DNA from: Pseudomonas sp. SORT22
Lineage (GTDB): Bacteria; Pseudomonadota; Gammaproteobacteria; Pseudomonadales; Pseudomonadaceae
Reading direction: 5' to 3'
DNA: 64,000 bases
Assembly (NCBI RefSeq): GCF_018417635.1
Contig: NZ_CP071007.1
Location: 1,116,501-1,180,500, forward strand
A model generated the notes under the pieces. It had not been told where the DNA came from, did not search any database, and saw nothing but the letters and a program-made list of their open reading frames with translations. Below are positions 8,177 through 19,997 of this stretch, piece after piece. The translations under genes and the position numbers were made by a program. Numbering within the stretch: the first letter of the stretch is position 1; each line of letters opens with the position of its first letter.

Positions 8177-9571
8177 ATGGATGATCAAGGACGCAGCACT
8201 TCCTCCAACCAGCCAATCCTTTATGTGCTCGATACCAATGTACTGATTCACGATCCCAACGCTTTGCTCAACTTCGAGGAGCACCACGTCGCCATCCCGA
8301 TGACGGTGCTGGAGGAGCTCGACAAACTCAAGACGGGCAAACATACGATTGCCGCCGAATGTCGCCAGGCCATCCGCCTGATCGACCAGACCCTGGGCGA
8401 TGCCTCGCCGGCCGATGTCGAGCAGGGCGTGCCGATCCAGCGCGGCAAGAGCGGCCCCAAGGGCTTCCTGTCGATTCTCATGAGCCCTCGCAACGAGCCC
8501 AACCGCCTGCTGCCGGAGAACCTCAACGACAACATCATCATCAACCAGTTGCTCGAGCTGCGTAGCCGGCGCAAGGAACTGGACGTGGTGCTGGTGACCA
8601 AAGACATCAACATGCGCCTCAAGGCCCGCGCCTGCGGGATCGCGGCCGAGGACTACAGCACCGACCAGCTGGTGGACGACGTCTCCCTGCTGTCCAAGGG
8701 TTACCACAGCGTCACCGGCTCGTTCTGGGACCGCGTCAGCAAGGTCGAGACCCGCCAGGACCATGGCCGCACCTGGCACCGGGTGCAGATGATCGACAAC
8801 CTGCCGGCCGTGCACATCAACGAGTTCATCATTGACGAGCAGGGCTTCGTCGGCTGGATCAAGGGCATCAAGGATGGCGAGCTGGTGCTGCTCGACCTGC
8901 ACCAGGAGCCGCTGCTGCACCAGGAAGCCTGGGGCCTCAAGCCGCGTGACATCCACCAGAGCCTGGCGCTGTTCGCCTTGCTCGACCCGGACATTCACCT
9001 GGTCAACCTGACCGGCGCGGCCGGTTCCGGCAAGACCATCCTGGCCCTGGCCGCCGCCATCGAGCAGACCATGGTCAGCAAGCGCTACCGGCGCATCATC
9101 GCCACCCGAAGCGTGCAGGGGCTGGACCAGGAGATCGGCTTCCTGCCGGGCACTGAAGCAGAAAAAATGGAGCCCTGGCTCGGGGCAATCACCGACAACC
9201 TCGAAGCCCTGCACATGGATGACGAAAACACCCATGGCAGCGTCGAGTACATCCTTGAGCGGGTGCCGCTGCAGTTCAAATCGCTGAACTACATTCGCGG
9301 TCGCAGCTTCCAGCAGAGCCTGATCCTGATCGATGAATGCCAGAACCTCACCCCGCACCAGATGAAAACCATCATCACCCGTGCCGGCGCCGGTTCCAAA
9401 GTGATCTGCCTGGGCAACCTGGCGCAGATCGACACCCCTTACCTGTCCGCCACCAGCTCCGGCCTGACCTACCTGACCGAGCGCTTCAAGGACTTCCCCA
9501 ACGGCGTGCACATCACCCTGCAGGGCGTACCGCGCTCGATTCTGGCCGAATACGCCGAATCGCACCTGTAA
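8177..9571 (+). CDS. PIN-domain plus PhoH ATPase (PhoH2/YlaK type)
   Basis: A 464-aa fusion of an N-terminal PIN ribonuclease-like domain (about 14-150, beginning YVLDTNVLIHDP and with conserved acidic residues) and a C-terminal PhoH RecA-like ATPase domain. The Walker A motif GAAGSGKT lies at about residues 279-286 and the Walker B region reads LILIDECQNL. PhoH2 proteins of this architecture have ATP-dependent RNA unwinding and cleavage activity in mycobacteria; the role in Pseudomonas is not established. It is not the phoH next to ybeY, which lacks PIN. A strong terminator follows, so it is probably monocistronic. Confidence 0.93.
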   Translation: MDDQGRSTSSNQPILYVLDTNVLIHDPNALLNFEEHHVAIPMTVLEELDKLKTGKHTIAAECRQAIRLIDQTLGDASPADVEQGVPIQRGKSGPKGFLSILMSPRNEPNRLLPENLNDNIIINQLLELRSRRKELDVVLVTKDINMRLKARACGIAAEDYSTDQLVDDVSLLSKGYHSVTGSFWDRVSKVETRQDHGRTWHRVQMIDNLPAVHINEFIIDEQGFVGWIKGIKDGELVLLDLHQEPLLHQEAWGLKPRDIHQSLALFALLDPDIHLVNLTGAAGSGKTILALAAAIEQTMVSKRYRRIIATRSVQGLDQEIGFLPGTEAEKMEPWLGAITDNLEALHMDDENTHGSVEYILERVPLQFKSLNYIRGRSFQQSLILIDECQNLTPHQMKTIITRAGAGSKVICLGNLAQIDTPYLSATSSGLTYLTERFKDFPNGVHITLQGVPRSILAEYAESHL

Positions 9572-9588
9572 CCCGGTACGGAGGTTGC

Positions 9589-9620
9589 AAAAAGCCCGCA
9601 TCAGCCGATGCGGGCTTTTT
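9589..9620. terminator. Bidirectional Rho-independent terminator
   Basis: A-tract, perfect 9-bp stem GCCCGCATC/GATGCGGGC with a four-base loop, then T-tract. It separates the plus-strand PhoH gene from the convergent small gene at 9635. Confidence 0.95.
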
Positions 9621-9634
9621 CATTGCTGGTAATT

Positions 9635-9877
9635 TCATTTCCAACCGCGGCCAATAGCACCCCAACCGGTGAAAATTACGCTCACTATGCTGTCGTCCTT
9701 GTCGAGAATCAGCAGGTAAGGGCTCTGCCCGGTATAACCAATGACTCCCGGCCGAATCTCGCTGACTTCACCTCCACCCGCATTTTTGCAGATCTCGTCG
9801 GCTAACTCCTTGCTGAATGTCTTGCCAATGTAGGGAGCAAAGACGGGTTGCATTTTTTCGTAGTCTTTCGCGTTCAT
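9635..9877 (-). CDS. Small hypothetical protein, not recognised
   Basis: An 80-aa acidic-to-neutral protein starting MNAKDYEKMQPVF, with one cysteine and a C-terminal half rich in beta-prone residues (SPYLLILDKDDSIVSVIFTG). No signal peptide or membrane segment. I prefer the ATG at 9877 because AGGAGG lies upstream, although the 13-base spacing is long; an ATG at 9901 would add eight residues but would bury that site in the coding sequence. The loop pattern resembles small protease-inhibitor folds only loosely, so no function is assigned. It stands alone between two plus-strand units and shares the terminator at 9589 in convergent orientation. Confidence 0.65.
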   Translation of the reverse strand: MNAKDYEKMQPVFAPYIGKTFSKELADEICKNAGGGEVSEIRPGVIGYTGQSPYLLILDKDDSIVSVIFTGWGAIGRGWK

Positions 9878-10069
9878 GACTATATCGGTGCCTCCTGGCA
9901 TCAGGTTAGGGTGCGTGCAAGGTTGTTACATTGGCAGCTTCTACCTGCAGACGCATCAGTGTGTAGTAGATGGATATCGCATGTTTAAAGCCCCAGGCAG
10001 TGTCCGCGCTTGTCGCTAAGGTCTGACTCAAGGGTTTACAATCGACTGTCCTGAAACAGGAGTAACGCT

Positions 10070-10546
10070 GTGCTGACCCATCTCGATTCCCAAGGTCGCG
10101 CCAACATGGTCGACGTCACTGATAAAGCCGTGACGTCGCGTGAGGCGGTGGCCGAAGCGCGGGTGCGCATGCTCCCGCAAACCCTGCAGATGATCGTCGA
10201 AGGCGAACACCCCAAGGGTGACGTGTTTGCCGTGGCGCGCATTGCCGGTATCCAGGCGGCGAAGAAGACCAGTGACCTGATTCCGTTGTGCCACCCGTTG
10301 CTGCTGACCAGCGTCAAGGTCGAGCTCAGCGCCGAAGGCAACGACACTGTCTATATCGTCGCCCGTTGCAAGCTGGCCGGGCAGACCGGGGTAGAAATGG
10401 AAGCGCTGACCGCTGCCAGCGTCGCGGCCCTGACCATCTATGACATGTGCAAGGCGGTCGACCGCGGCATGATCATCGACGGCGTGCGTGTACTGGAAAA
10501 ACTCGGCGGCAAGAGCGGCCATTACCAGGCGGATGAAGTGAAATGA
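10070..10546 (+). CDS. moaC: MoaC, cyclic pyranopterin monophosphate synthase
   Basis: Converts the MoaA product 3',8-cyclo-GTP to cyclic pyranopterin monophosphate in molybdenum cofactor synthesis. The 158-aa protein carries the active-site blocks [13 protein letters not shown] and [22 protein letters not shown], with family-typical length. Start is GTG with AGGAG eight bases upstream. It overlaps moaD by four bases (ATGA), so the two are translationally coupled. moaA and moaB are not in the window. Confidence 0.98.
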   Translation: MLTHLDSQGRANMVDVTDKAVTSREAVAEARVRMLPQTLQMIVEGEHPKGDVFAVARIAGIQAAKKTSDLIPLCHPLLLTSVKVELSAEGNDTVYIVARCKLAGQTGVEMEALTAASVAALTIYDMCKAVDRGMIIDGVRVLEKLGGKSGHYQADEVK

Positions 10547-10788
10547 GCATCAAGGTGATGTATTTCGCCCGTTATCGGGAAGTTCTGGGGGTTGATGCCG
10601 AGAAGCTCGAGGGTTCGTTCGCTACCCTGGATGACGTACGCAAGGCGCTGGTTGCAAAAGGTGACAAGCATGATGTGCTGCGCGAACAGAACCTGATGTG
10701 CGCGCGCAATGAAGAGCTGTGCAAGCTGGACGAGCCGCTTGAAGACGGTGACGAAGTGGCGTTCTTTCCGCCCGTGACTGGAGGCTGA
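10543..10788 (+). CDS. moaD: MoaD, molybdopterin synthase sulfur carrier subunit
   Basis: Small ubiquitin-like subunit of molybdopterin synthase. It is 81 aa and ends in the required Gly-Gly (PPVTGG), which is adenylated and thiocarboxylated before sulfur transfer to precursor Z on MoaE. The start overlaps the moaC stop and the stop is two bases from moaE, matching the 1:1 complex with MoaE. Confidence 0.98.
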   Translation: MSIKVMYFARYREVLGVDAEKLEGSFATLDDVRKALVAKGDKHDVLREQNLMCARNEELCKLDEPLEDGDEVAFFPPVTGG

Positions 10789-10790
10789 GC

Positions 10791-11237
10791 ATGAGCGTTC
10801 GAGTCCAGAGCGAGCCCTTTGACCCGGGGGCTGAAGTCAATGCGATGCACGCGGCCAACGTCGGTGTCGGGGCGGTGGTCGGTTTTGTCGGCTACGTGCG
10901 CGACTTCAATGATGGCCAGGACGTGGCGGGGATGTTCCTCGAGCATTATCCGGGCATGACCGAAAAGGCCCTGGCCAAGATCGTGGTTGAAGCCCAGCAG
11001 CGCTGGCCGCTGCTCAAGGTCGAGGTGCTGCACCGCATCGGCGGCCTGGAGCCCGGTGAACCGATCGTTTTTGTCGGTGTTGCCAGTGCCCATCGTCAGG
11101 TCGCATTCGATGCCTGCAATTTCATCATGGACTACCTGAAAACCCGCGCGCCGTTCTGGAAGAAGGAACAGACCGGCGACGGCCCGCGCTGGGTCGAGGG
11201 CAAGCAGAGTGATGAAGAGGCAGCAGGGCGCTGGTAA
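10791..11237 (+). CDS. moaE: MoaE, molybdopterin synthase catalytic subunit
   Basis: Large subunit that adds two dithiolene sulfurs to cyclic pyranopterin monophosphate, using MoaD thiocarboxylate. The 148-aa sequence contains GAVVGFVGYVRDFN, LEHYPGMTEKAL, AHRQVAFDAC and the catalytic lysine region KTRAPFWKKE. It is last in the moaCDE operon and a REP pair follows six bases after the stop. Confidence 0.98.
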   Translation: MSVRVQSEPFDPGAEVNAMHAANVGVGAVVGFVGYVRDFNDGQDVAGMFLEHYPGMTEKALAKIVVEAQQRWPLLKVEVLHRIGGLEPGEPIVFVGVASAHRQVAFDACNFIMDYLKTRAPFWKKEQTGDGPRWVEGKQSDEEAAGRW

Positions 11238-11242
11238 ATCTG

Positions 11243-11300
11243 ATCGCGGGGCAAGCCCGCTCCTACAGGGATCAAGGTAGGAGCGGGCTTGCCCCGCGAT
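11243..11300. repeat. Inverted REP pair after moaE
   Basis: ATCGCGGGGCAAGCCCGCTC followed by TACAGG, then the mirrored copy ending CCCCGCGAT, separated by a few bases. It carries the CTCCTACAG variant that also occurs at 15115-15170, at the other end of the dau cluster. Confidence 0.95.
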
Positions 11301-11327
11301 GCTTTTGCTTGTTGAATTTTCATACCA

Positions 11328-11366
11328 AAAAGTCCAGTATGGAATTATAAGTACAAAATAATTCCA
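11328..11366 (+). promoter_or_regulatory. Candidate operator upstream of the dau-linked binding protein
   Basis: Contains AAAAGTCCA at 11328-11336 and ACAAAATA at 11353-11360, both also present upstream of dauB. The second overlaps a perfect 9-bp inverted repeat, TGGAATTAT/ATAATTCCA, spanning 11340-11366. It lies 72 bp before the gene. A DauR site is a reasonable guess but not shown. Confidence 0.45.
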
Positions 11367-11437
11367 GGCCGACCCGCGCCTGCCCCTTTCCCTCTGTCTG
11401 GCACCACACCTCCAACAACGAGCGAGAGAGCCCCGTC

Positions 11438-12217
11438 ATGAACAAGTTCACCCTGATCAGCGGCCTGGCCCTGAGCCTGATGGCCAGCAGCAGTCTGTTT
11501 GCCGCCGAGAAGACATTGCGCATTGGCATCGAAGCCGCGTACCCGCCGTTCGCATTCAAGACCCCTGACGGCAATATCAGCGGCTTCGACTACGACATCG
11601 GCAATGCCCTGTGCGCGCAGATGCAGGTCAAATGCCAGTGGACCGAGCAGGAGTATGACGGCTTGATCCCGTCGCTGAAGGTCAAGAAGATCGATGCGGC
11701 GCTGTCGTCGATCACCATCACCGAAGAGCGCAAGCGCTCGGTGGACTTCACCCACAAGTACTACTTCACCTCCGCGCGCCTGGCGATGAAGGAAGGCAGC
11801 CAGGTCGACGACCAGTTCGCCAGCCTCAAGGGCAAGCGCATCGGTGTGCAGCGGGCAACTACCACTGACCGTTACGTCACCGAGGTGCTGGCCCCCAAGG
11901 GTATCGAGGTGGTGCGCTACACCAGTAACGAAGAGATCTTCATGGACCTGGTTTCCGGGCGTCTGGACGGCGTTTTCGCCGACACCATTCCGCTGGAGCA
12001 GGGTTTTCTGAATACCGAGAAGGGCAAAGGCTACGCTTTCGTCGGCCCAGAGCTGAAAGACCCGAGCTATGTGGGTGAAGGCGCGGGTATCGCGGTGCGC
12101 AAGGGCAACACACAACTGGTGACCGAGCTGAACCAGGCCATCGACGCCATTCGCGCCAACGGCGAATACCAGAAGATCCAGGCCAAGTACTTCAAGTCTG
12201 ATATCTACGGCGACTGA
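11438..12217 (+). CDS. Basic amino-acid solute-binding protein (family 3), dau-linked
   Basis: A periplasmic substrate-binding protein of ABC transport family 3, 259 aa, similar in sequence type to lysine/arginine/ornithine-binding ArgT/AotJ. Signal peptide ends SSLFA-AEK. Diagnostic blocks are [26 protein letters not shown] and the [20 protein letters not shown] ligand loop. No permease or ATPase gene is adjacent, so it must use a transporter encoded elsewhere. Divergence from dauR and analogy with the P. aeruginosa dauBAR locus, which has a binding-protein gene beside it, suggest arginine uptake. Confidence 0.9.
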   Translation: MNKFTLISGLALSLMASSSLFAAEKTLRIGIEAAYPPFAFKTPDGNISGFDYDIGNALCAQMQVKCQWTEQEYDGLIPSLKVKKIDAALSSITITEERKRSVDFTHKYYFTSARLAMKEGSQVDDQFASLKGKRIGVQRATTTDRYVTEVLAPKGIEVVRYTSNEEIFMDLVSGRLDGVFADTIPLEQGFLNTEKGKGYAFVGPELKDPSYVGEGAGIAVRKGNTQLVTELNQAIDAIRANGEYQKIQAKYFKSDIYGD

Positions 12218-12246
12218 TCGCCGCTTTACTCAAGGCCTGAGCGTGA

Positions 12247-12873
12247 TCAGGCCTTGAGTTCCTTCAGGTGCTTGTACACCGTCGCCCGTCCCATCCCCAG
12301 CACATTGGCCACATAGTTGGCGGCACTCTTGCCCTTGAACGCGCCCTCGGCGTGCAGGGCCAGTACCAGTTCGCGCTTATGGTCGCGGCTGAGCAGGTTG
12401 AGGCTCAGTTGACGTTGGCGCAGCCAGCTGTTGAGGAAGGTGTTGATGCGCTCCTGCCAGTCATCGCGAAACAGCGCATCGGGCTGCGGGATCAGCTTGC
12501 TCGGCGACAAGAACAGGTCGAGCGCCGCCTTGGCGTTTTCGAACAGGGAAATATTCAGGTTGATGCACAGCACCGCCAGCGGCTTGCCGGCCGGGTCGCG
12601 CAGCACGGTGCTCAGCGAGCGGATCTTCTGACCGTCCCAGTTGAGCTTTTCGTACGGTCCGATGTTGGTCTCGTCAGTACCTTCCTCGAACATGTCCTCC
12701 AGCGCCGCATCATCGCCAATCTCGCGCTTGGACAGGTTGTTGGCAATGTAGTCGATCTTCTGGCTGCGCAAATCGTGCAGCACCACTTCGGCGTGGGGGA
12801 AGAACAGGGTGGCGATGGCGTCGGCGATGGCCCGGTAGTTGTGCAGGACGGGATCGGCTTGGGGTGTGGGCAT
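12247..12873 (-). CDS. dauR: DauR-like transcriptional regulator (YheO PAS plus HTH)
   Basis: A 208-aa regulator with an N-terminal YheO-like PAS domain (about 10-125, LFFPHAEVVLHDL, VLCINLNISLF) and a C-terminal DauR-type helix-turn-helix (about 155-206, NYVANVLGMGRATVYKHLKE). In P. aeruginosa DauR represses dauBA until D-arginine or its keto product is present. It lies downstream of dauA on the same strand with a 73-bp gap, giving the order dauB-dauA-dauR. Start ATG at 12873 has GGAG ten bases upstream. Confidence 0.88.
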   Translation of the reverse strand: MPTPQADPVLHNYRAIADAIATLFFPHAEVVLHDLRSQKIDYIANNLSKREIGDDAALEDMFEEGTDETNIGPYEKLNWDGQKIRSLSTVLRDPAGKPLAVLCINLNISLFENAKAALDLFLSPSKLIPQPDALFRDDWQERINTFLNSWLRQRQLSLNLLSRDHKRELVLALHAEGAFKGKSAANYVANVLGMGRATVYKHLKELKA

Positions 12874-12946
12874 TCGGACGGGCTCCAGGCGGTGTCAGCG
12901 CCCTTGCGACAGGGCGCTGGGAGTGTGCCGCAATCGCGGCCGGGCG

Positions 12947-15038
<2,092 letters not shown>

Positions 15039-15056
15039 GCGAAGCTCCAAATGAAC

Positions 15057-15079
15057 TATTTTGTCTATTATGGACTTTT
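15057..15079 (-). promoter_or_regulatory. Candidate dauB operator or promoter motif
   Basis: Minus strand carries AAAAGTCCA (15079-15071), six bases, then ACAAAATA (15064-15057). The same two words precede the dau-linked binding protein with 16 bases between, ten more, about one helical turn. It lies 19 bases upstream of the dauB start. Confidence 0.45.
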
Positions 15080-15114
15080 AGTTTATTTGGGCAATATGCC
15101 GAGGTGTAAAAAGC

Positions 15115-15170
15115 ATCGCGGGGCAAGCCCGCTCCTACAGGGTGGTGTAGGAGCGGGCTTGCCCCGCGAT
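15115..15170. repeat. Inverted REP pair upstream of dauB
   Basis: Same arrangement and CTCCTACAG variant as 11243-11300. It separates the dau cluster from rhlB. Confidence 0.95.
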
Positions 15171-15184
15171 TGGTGTTACTGCAC

Positions 15185-16624
15185 TCAGTGATGCTTGCGC
15201 GGTACCGGCTTGAGCAACTCGGTCGGTGGCATCTCGCAGCTGATCTTGCGCCCCAGCAGTTCTTCGATGGCTGGCAGCTGGTAGGAGTCATCCTCACCGG
15301 CGAAGCTGATCGACACGCCGCTGGTGCCGGCACGACCGGTACGACCAATGCGGTGCACGTAGTCGTCCGGGTCTTCCGGCAGGGTGAAGTTGATCACGTG
15401 GCTGATGCCGTCGATGTGGATACCGCGGCCAGCCACGTCAGTGGCGACCAGCACGGTGATGCGCCCTTCGCGAAAACTCTCGAGGGTCTTGATCCGCTTG
15501 TGCTGCGGCACGTCGCCCGACAGCTGGGCGGCGTTGACGCCATCGCGCACCAGGCGCTCTTCGATGCGTCGTACTTCGTCCTTGCGGTTGGCAAAGACCA
15601 TCACCCGTTCCCACTTGTTCTCGGTCACCAGGTTGTACAGCAGCTTGTACTTGTCGCTGCCGGCCACGGCATAGACGTGCTGCTCGACGGTCTCGCTGGC
15701 GACGTTCTCGGGCTCGATCTCGACGATGGCAGGGTCGGTGGTCCACTGCTTGGCCAGGTTCATCACGTCTTCGGTGAAGGTTGCCGAGAACAGCAGGGTC
15801 TGGCGCTCGCTCTTGGGCGGGGTCTGGCGGATGATCTGCCGCACCTGGGGGATGAAGCCCATGTCGAGCATGCGGTCGGCTTCGTCCAGCACCAGCACCT
15901 CGACCATGTCCAGGTGTGCTTCACCGCGCTGGTTGAAGTCCAGCAGGCGGCCCGGGGTGGCGACCAGGATGTCGCAGTGGCGGGCTTCGAGGGCCTTGAG
16001 CTGCTTGTCGAAGTCCATGCCGCCGACGAACGTCATGACGTTGAGGCCGGTGTACTTGGTCAGCGCCGCGGCGTCCTTGGCGATCTGCACCACCAGCTCG
16101 CGGGTCGGGGCGATGATCAGCGCCCGTGGCTCGCCCATGTAGCGCTCTTTCGGCGGCGGGGTCTGCTGCAACTGGGTGATGATCGAAATCAGGAAGGCTG
16201 CGGTCTTGCCGGTACCGGTCTGGGCCCGGCCAATGGCGTCTTTGCCACGCAGGGTGTAGCCCAGCACCTGGGCCTGGATTGGCGTGCAGTACGGGAACCC
16301 TAGGTCGTGGATCGCATGCATCAGCTCGGGTGAGAGCTTGAAGTCATGAAAGCGGGTCTTGCCTTCCTGCGGCTCGACGGCGAAGTCTTCGAGCTTCCAG
16401 GTGGAGGCGGCGGGCTTTGGCTTGCGCTCACGGCGCGGCTTGGCCTCGGCCGGTTTTTCGGCGCGTGCCGGGGCAGGGTCCACGGCTTCGGTCTTGAGCG
16501 GTGCCGACGGGGCAGGGGCCTGGGGTACTGCGGGCGGCTGCTTCACGGGGGCAGCGGTTTCGGTGGCGAGTTGCTCAACCTCGCTCTTGCCGAACATCTT
16601 CTTGAGTGCTTTGAGCACGGTCAT
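15185..16624 (-). CDS. rhlB: RhlB-type DEAD-box ATP-dependent RNA helicase
   Basis: RNA helicase of 479 aa, in other gammaproteobacteria part of the RNase E degradosome. An N-terminal extension of about 90 residues is rich in Pro, Ala and Lys/Arg and likely disordered. The core shows the Q motif, [49 protein letters not shown] and [10 protein letters not shown] in order. The C-terminus is basic (PVPRKHH). Transcribed alone, with a REP pair just past its stop. Confidence 0.95.
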   Translation of the reverse strand: MTVLKALKKMFGKSEVEQLATETAAPVKQPPAVPQAPAPSAPLKTEAVDPAPARAEKPAEAKPRRERKPKPAASTWKLEDFAVEPQEGKTRFHDFKLSPELMHAIHDLGFPYCTPIQAQVLGYTLRGKDAIGRAQTGTGKTAAFLISIITQLQQTPPPKERYMGEPRALIIAPTRELVVQIAKDAAALTKYTGLNVMTFVGGMDFDKQLKALEARHCDILVATPGRLLDFNQRGEAHLDMVEVLVLDEADRMLDMGFIPQVRQIIRQTPPKSERQTLLFSATFTEDVMNLAKQWTTDPAIVEIEPENVASETVEQHVYAVAGSDKYKLLYNLVTENKWERVMVFANRKDEVRRIEERLVRDGVNAAQLSGDVPQHKRIKTLESFREGRITVLVATDVAGRGIHIDGISHVINFTLPEDPDDYVHRIGRTGRAGTSGVSISFAGEDDSYQLPAIEELLGRKISCEMPPTELLKPVPRKHH

Positions 16625-16720
16625 CTCATCAATTGGTTAAGGAATGTACGCCGGGCAGTGTAATGCAAGAATCGGGCGCGGCGTAGTGGATTGCACTGAC
16701 AACTACAGGGAACGCTTCTT

Positions 16721-17476
<756 letters not shown>

Positions 17477-17513
17477 CTATTGACGTTAACTGAAACGCTT
17501 TAGCCCTTCAGTG

Positions 17514-17529
17514 TGGTACGCGCTTTGCT
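17514..17529 (+). promoter_or_regulatory. Sigma-54 (RpoN) promoter of the aap operon
   Basis: TGGTACG, four bases, TTGCT: a perfect match to the -24/-12 consensus TGGYACRN4TTGCW. It lies 184 bp upstream of aapJ in a 335-bp gap without genes. It predicts nitrogen-dependent expression through NtrC or another enhancer protein. I did not find an unambiguous NtrC palindrome. Confidence 0.75.
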
Positions 17530-17712
17530 ATGAAACTCCAGATGCGAGGTTACACGTTTTGGACGGTAACACCCGTTAGCGGTCCCCAAGGCTGTCACAG
17601 AACAGCGCATTGCGCCAATTGACCCAAAAACAAGCCAACACGGGTCGGATGCGCCTCATAAGGGTGCGGTGCAATCCCGGCTCACACAACAAGAGCAAAA
17701 CTGGAGGTTTGA

Positions 17713-18741
17713 ATGAAGATGTTGAAATCCACACTGGCAGTGGTTACCGCTGCTACCGCGTTGGGTATCAGCGGTTTCGCACAGGCAGGTGCGACCCTGG
17801 ACGCAGTACAGAAGAAGGGATTCGTTCAATGTGGCGTCAGTGACGGCTTGCCGGGCTTCTCGGTACCGGATGCCAAGGGCAACATCGTCGGTATCGACGC
17901 CGACGTCTGCCGCGCGGTCGCCGCTGCGGTGTTCGGCGACGCCAAGAAGGTCAAGTTCAGCCAGCTCAACGCCAAGGAGCGCTTCACCGCGCTGCAATCG
18001 GGCGAAGTCGACGTGCTGTCGCGCAATACCACCTGGACCAGCTCGCGCGACGCCGGCATGGGCCTGGTGTTCGCCGGTGTTACCTACTACGACGGCATCG
18101 GTTTTCTGGTCAACAAGAAGCTCGGCGTTTCCAGCGCCAAGGAACTGGACGGTGCAACCATCTGCATCCAGGCCGGTACCACCACCGAACTCAACGTCTC
18201 CGACTACTTTCGCGCCAACGGCCTGAAATACACCCCGATCACCTTCGACACCTCCGACGAGAGCGCCAAATCGCTGGAATCCGGCCGTTGCGACGTGCTC
18301 ACCTCGGACAAATCGCAGCTCTACGCACAACGCTCCAAGCTGGCCGCCCCGGCCGATTACGTGGTGCTGCCCGAGACCATCTCCAAGGAGCCGCTGGGCC
18401 CGGTGGTGCGCAAAGGCGATGAAGAGTGGTTCAGCATCGTCAAGTGGACCCTGTTCGCCATGCTCAACGCCGAAGAGATGGGCATCAGCTCGAAAAACGT
18501 CGAAGCCGAAGCCAAGGCCACCAAGAACCCTGACGTGGCCCGCATGCTCGGCGCCGACGGCGAGTACGGCAAAGACCTGAAACTGCCGAAGGACTGGGTA
18601 GTGCAGATCGTCAAGCAGGTCGGCAACTACGGCGAAGTCTTCGAGAAAAACCTGGGCAAGGAAACCCCACTGCAAATCGACCGCGGTCTGAACGCCCTGT
18701 GGAACAACGGCGGCATCCAGTACGCGCCACCGGTGCGCTGA
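17713..18741 (+). CDS. aapJ: AapJ, general L-amino acid-binding periplasmic protein
   Basis: Substrate-binding component of a broad-range polar amino-acid ABC transporter (AapJQMP/BztABCD type). It is 342 aa, longer than ordinary family-3 binding proteins, with a signal peptide ending GFAQA-GAT. Conserved blocks include VQCGVSDGLPGFS, ALQSGEVDVLSRNTTWT and ICIQAGTTTELN. GGAGG stands before the ATG. It leads the operon from a sigma-54 promoter, and a strong stem-loop follows its stop, so it can be expressed above its membrane partners. Confidence 0.96.
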   Translation: MKMLKSTLAVVTAATALGISGFAQAGATLDAVQKKGFVQCGVSDGLPGFSVPDAKGNIVGIDADVCRAVAAAVFGDAKKVKFSQLNAKERFTALQSGEVDVLSRNTTWTSSRDAGMGLVFAGVTYYDGIGFLVNKKLGVSSAKELDGATICIQAGTTTELNVSDYFRANGLKYTPITFDTSDESAKSLESGRCDVLTSDKSQLYAQRSKLAAPADYVVLPETISKEPLGPVVRKGDEEWFSIVKWTLFAMLNAEEMGISSKNVEAEAKATKNPDVARMLGADGEYGKDLKLPKDWVVQIVKQVGNYGEVFEKNLGKETPLQIDRGLNALWNNGGIQYAPPVR

Positions 18742-18749
18742 CGGTTGCG

Positions 18750-18778
18750 GCCTGCGGCGGCATCCGGCCGCCGCAGGC
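18750..18778 (+). terminator. Intercistronic stem-loop between aapJ and aapQ
   Basis: Perfect 12-bp stem GCCTGCGGCGGC/GCCGCCGCAGGC with loop ATCCG, eight bases after the aapJ stop. No T-tract follows, so it more likely protects the 3' end of aapJ mRNA or attenuates than fully terminates. Confidence 0.8.
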
Positions 18779-18808
18779 TGTTCGGTTCCCTTCCTTGCGG
18801 GGCATTAC

Positions 18809-19987
18809 ATGCAAAATAATATCGGCGCACCCAAGGGACTATCCCTGAGCGATCCACGTGTGCGTGCGTGGCTGTTCCAGATTATCACCGTGGTCGCGGT
18901 GGTCGGTCTGGGCTGGTACCTGTTTCACAATACCCAGACCAACCTGCAACACCGCGGGATCACTTCGGGCTTCGACTTTCTCGAACGCAGTGCCGGTTTC
19001 GGCATCGCCCAGCACCTGATCCCCTATACCGAACAGGACAGTTATGCGCGGGTGTTCGTTATCGGCCTGCTCAACACCCTGCTGGTAACCTTCATCGGCA
19101 TCATTCTCGCGACCCTGCTGGGCTTCATCATCGGTGTGGCACGACTGTCACCGAACTGGATGATCAGCAAGCTGGCCACTGTGTATGTCGAGACTTTCCG
19201 TAACATCCCACCGCTGCTGCAGATCCTGTTCTGGTACTTCGCGGTGTTCCTGACCCTGCCGGGACCGCGGGGTAGCATCAATCTCAACGACACCTTCTTC
19301 ATCAGCAACCGGGGCCTGAACATGCCCGGTGCTGCCATGGCCGATGGATTCTGGCCATTCGTCGTCGCCGTCGCACTGGCAATCCTTGCCATTGTGGTAA
19401 TGGTGCGCCTGGCCAACCGGCGCTTTGAGGCCACCGGCGAGCCGTTCCACAAATTCTGGGTCGGCCTGTTCCTGTTCTTCGGCATTCCGGCGTTGTGCGT
19501 GCTGCTGTTCGGCGCGCCGGTGCACTGGGAGATGCCGCAGCTCAAGGGCTTCAACTTCGTCGGCGGCTGGGTATTGATCCCGGAACTGCTGGCGCTGACC
19601 CTGGCACTGACCATCTATACCGCAGCGTTCATCGCCGAAATCGTGCGTTCCGGCATCCGTTCGGTGAGCTACGGCCAGACCGAGGCGGCTCGCTCCCTGG
19701 GCCTGCGCGAAGGGCCGACGCTGCGCAAGGTGATCATTCCCCAGGCGCTGCGGGTGATCATCCCGCCGCTGACCAGCCAGTACCTGAACCTGGCGAAGAA
19801 CTCTTCGCTGGCGGCCGGTATCGGCTACCCGGAAATGGTCTCGCTGTTCGCCGGTACCGTGCTTAACCAGACCGGCCAGGCCATCGAGGTGATCGCCATC
19901 ACCATGAGCGTCTATCTGGCCATCAGCATCAGCATTTCCCTGCTGATGAACTGGTACAACAAGCGCATTGCGCTGATCGAGCGGTGA
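18809..19987 (+). CDS. aapQ: AapQ, amino-acid ABC transporter permease
   Basis: Inner-membrane permease of 392 aa with hydrophobic segments near residues 22-42, 85-110 and several more between 120 and 385. Members of the AapQ/AapM pair are longer than HisQ-type permeases because of an inserted region between the early helices, visible here. The cytoplasmic EAA loop reads QTEAARSLGLREGPTLRKVIIPQALRV in sense and would contact the ATPase AapP. It is followed after 10 bp by aapM. Confidence 0.95.
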   Translation: MQNNIGAPKGLSLSDPRVRAWLFQIITVVAVVGLGWYLFHNTQTNLQHRGITSGFDFLERSAGFGIAQHLIPYTEQDSYARVFVIGLLNTLLVTFIGIILATLLGFIIGVARLSPNWMISKLATVYVETFRNIPPLLQILFWYFAVFLTLPGPRGSINLNDTFFISNRGLNMPGAAMADGFWPFVVAVALAILAIVVMVRLANRRFEATGEPFHKFWVGLFLFFGIPALCVLLFGAPVHWEMPQLKGFNFVGGWVLIPELLALTLALTIYTAAFIAEIVRSGIRSVSYGQTEAARSLGLREGPTLRKVIIPQALRVIIPPLTSQYLNLAKNSSLAAGIGYPEMVSLFAGTVLNQTGQAIEVIAITMSVYLAISISISLLMNWYNKRIALIER

Positions 19988-19997
19988 GGACAAGCGC

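Noticed and set aside
7961..9601. 546-codon minus-strand frame over the phoH gene
   Set aside because: The plus strand encodes a full PIN-PhoH protein with Walker motifs; the antisense frame has no recognisable domain or ribosome-binding site.
9902..10069. Search for a molybdenum cofactor riboswitch or clear promoter before moaC
   Set aside because: A TACAAT at 10037-10042 resembles a -10, but no -35 stands at proper spacing and no riboswitch-like pairing was evident.
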